The position numbers were made by a program, and so were the translations under genes. The notes under the pieces are model-generated. The model worked only from the letters and a program-made list of their open reading frames with translations, did no database searches and was not told where the DNA came from. A stretch of 5,808 nucleotides of DNA from Bacteroidota bacterium. GTDB taxonomy: Bacteria > Bacteroidota > Bacteroidia > Flavobacteriales_D > Crocinitomicaceae. The stretch lies in the NCBI GenBank assembly GCA_016866415.1, contig VGML01000138.1, positions 1-5,808 on the forward strand, in the 5' to 3' direction. This document shows, piece by piece, positions 5,221 to 5,808 of the stretch (positions within the stretch are counted from its first letter, which is position 1; the number at the start of each line of letters is the position of its first letter).

Positions 5221-5808
5221 TTAATCTTGTAGAACCTGATTTTGAGCATCAGGAGAAGCAAGAGCGTCTTTAATTTTATTTTCAAGTTCCTCTGCAAGTT
5301 CTGGGTTATCAGCCAAAATTGATTTGATGGCATCACGACCTTGACCAAGTCTTGTTTCACCATAGGAGAACCAAGAACCACTTTTCTTGAGAATATTGAG
5401 ATCTACACCAAGATCGATGATTTCACCTATTTTTGAGATCCCTTCGCCATACATGACATCAAATTCAGCTTTACGGAAAGGTGGCGCAACTTTGTTTTTT
5501 ACCACTTTAACTTTAACGCGGTTTCCAATTACTTCTTCTCCGTCTTTGATTTGTGTAGCCTTTCTAATGTCAATTCGGATTGAAGAATAAAACTTCAGAG
5601 CGTTCCCACCAGTTGTTGTTTCGGGATTTCCGAACATCACGCCGATTTTATCTCTTAATTGGTTGATGAAAATGCAACAGCATCCTGCCTTATTTATAGA
5701 TCCTGTTAATTTACGGAGCGCTTTCGACATAAGTCTAGCTTGAAGACCCATTTGGGAATCTCCCATTTCACCTTCGATTTCTGCTTTTGGTGTCAAGGCA
5801 GCAACTGA
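5221..5808 (-). CDS. recA: RecA recombinase, C-terminal part (5' end outside window)
   Basis: The C-terminal 195 residues of RecA, the DNA-strand-exchange ATPase that also activates the SOS response. The frame is open to the right edge (SVAA precedes LTPKAEIEGE), so the gene starts outside; a TTG at 5796 that could be called a start is simply an internal Leu codon. Numbered against E. coli RecA, the fragment begins near residue 145. Visible features: DNA-binding loop L1 region (EIEGEMGDS), the FINQ motif with the ATP-sensing Gln (Gln194 in E. coli), loop L2 (GVMFGNPETTTGG), the ALKFY strand, the KVVKNKVAPPF segment, and the C-terminal domain (YGEGISKIGEIIDLG, WFSYGETRLGQGRD). The Walker A and B motifs lie beyond the edge. 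The end is short and only mildly acidic (SPDAQNQVLQD) compared with the strongly acidic E. coli tail that restrains activity. Three adjacent cysteines precede IFINQ. A hairpin terminator follows directly. Confidence 0.98.
   Translation of the reverse strand, partial: SVAALTPKAEIEGEMGDSQMGLQARLMSKALRKLTGSINKAGCCCIFINQLRDKIGVMFGNPETTTGGNALKFYSSIRIDIRKATQIKDGEEVIGNRVKVKVVKNKVAPPFRKAEFDVMYGEGISKIGEIIDLGVDLNILKKSGSWFSYGETRLGQGRDAIKSILADNPELAEELENKIKDALASPDAQNQVLQD

Noticed and set aside
1..5808. CRISPR, tRNA/rRNA, insertion sequence, phage or defence genes
   Set aside because: No direct-repeat array, cloverleaf, transposase or terminal inverted repeats were seen. Gaps between genes are 25-120 bp and mostly filled by promoters and terminators.

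Overview
The window looks like chromosomal DNA from a member of the Bacteroidota, most likely a flavobacterium-like lineage; Crocinitomicaceae/Fluviicola is a guess from protein style only. The reasons are the low G+C content, the absence of clear Shine-Dalgarno sequences, promoter matches to the Bacteroidota TAnnTTTG / TTTG pattern, a lipoprotein with the 'CMDPTATNYN...DDGSC' motif typical of that phylum, and a RecA and membrane pyrophosphatase of Bacteroidota type. All six genes lie on the minus strand, so transcription runs from right to left.

In order of transcription: (1) recA, 5'-truncated by the right edge (5221-5808), followed by a strong hairpin terminator; (2) a 250-residue secreted lipoprotein with an Ig-like domain (4379-5131), with its own -7 promoter element and an intrinsic terminator; (3) a 99-residue cytoplasmic thioredoxin (3982-4281); (4) hppA, an 811-residue membrane-bound ion-pumping pyrophosphatase (1457-3892), with a good Bacteroidota promoter upstream and a hairpin terminator downstream; (5) a 174-residue two-helix membrane protein of unknown function (812-1336); (6) a 221-residue TIP30/HTATIP2-like atypical short-chain dehydrogenase (121-786), 25 bp after gene 5 and probably cotranscribed with it. 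The last 120 bp on the left hold no gene and one possible outward-facing promoter element.

Most genes appear to be separate transcription units: three hairpin-plus-U-tract terminators separate them. No mobile element, CRISPR array, RNA gene or defence system is visible; this is ordinary housekeeping DNA.

The most interesting locus is hppA. Its core has the K+-dependent signature. The glutamate that specifies the pumped ion is absent from both usual places on helix 6 and appears instead on helix 5 (E183, position 5.43). The protein also carries an extra C-terminal tail of about 85 residues with ten cysteines, predicted to face the periplasm. Beyond its TGA stop the same frame stays open for 14 more codons that again encode Lys, Cys-Cys and His. 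This suggests a recently shortened or read-through tail.
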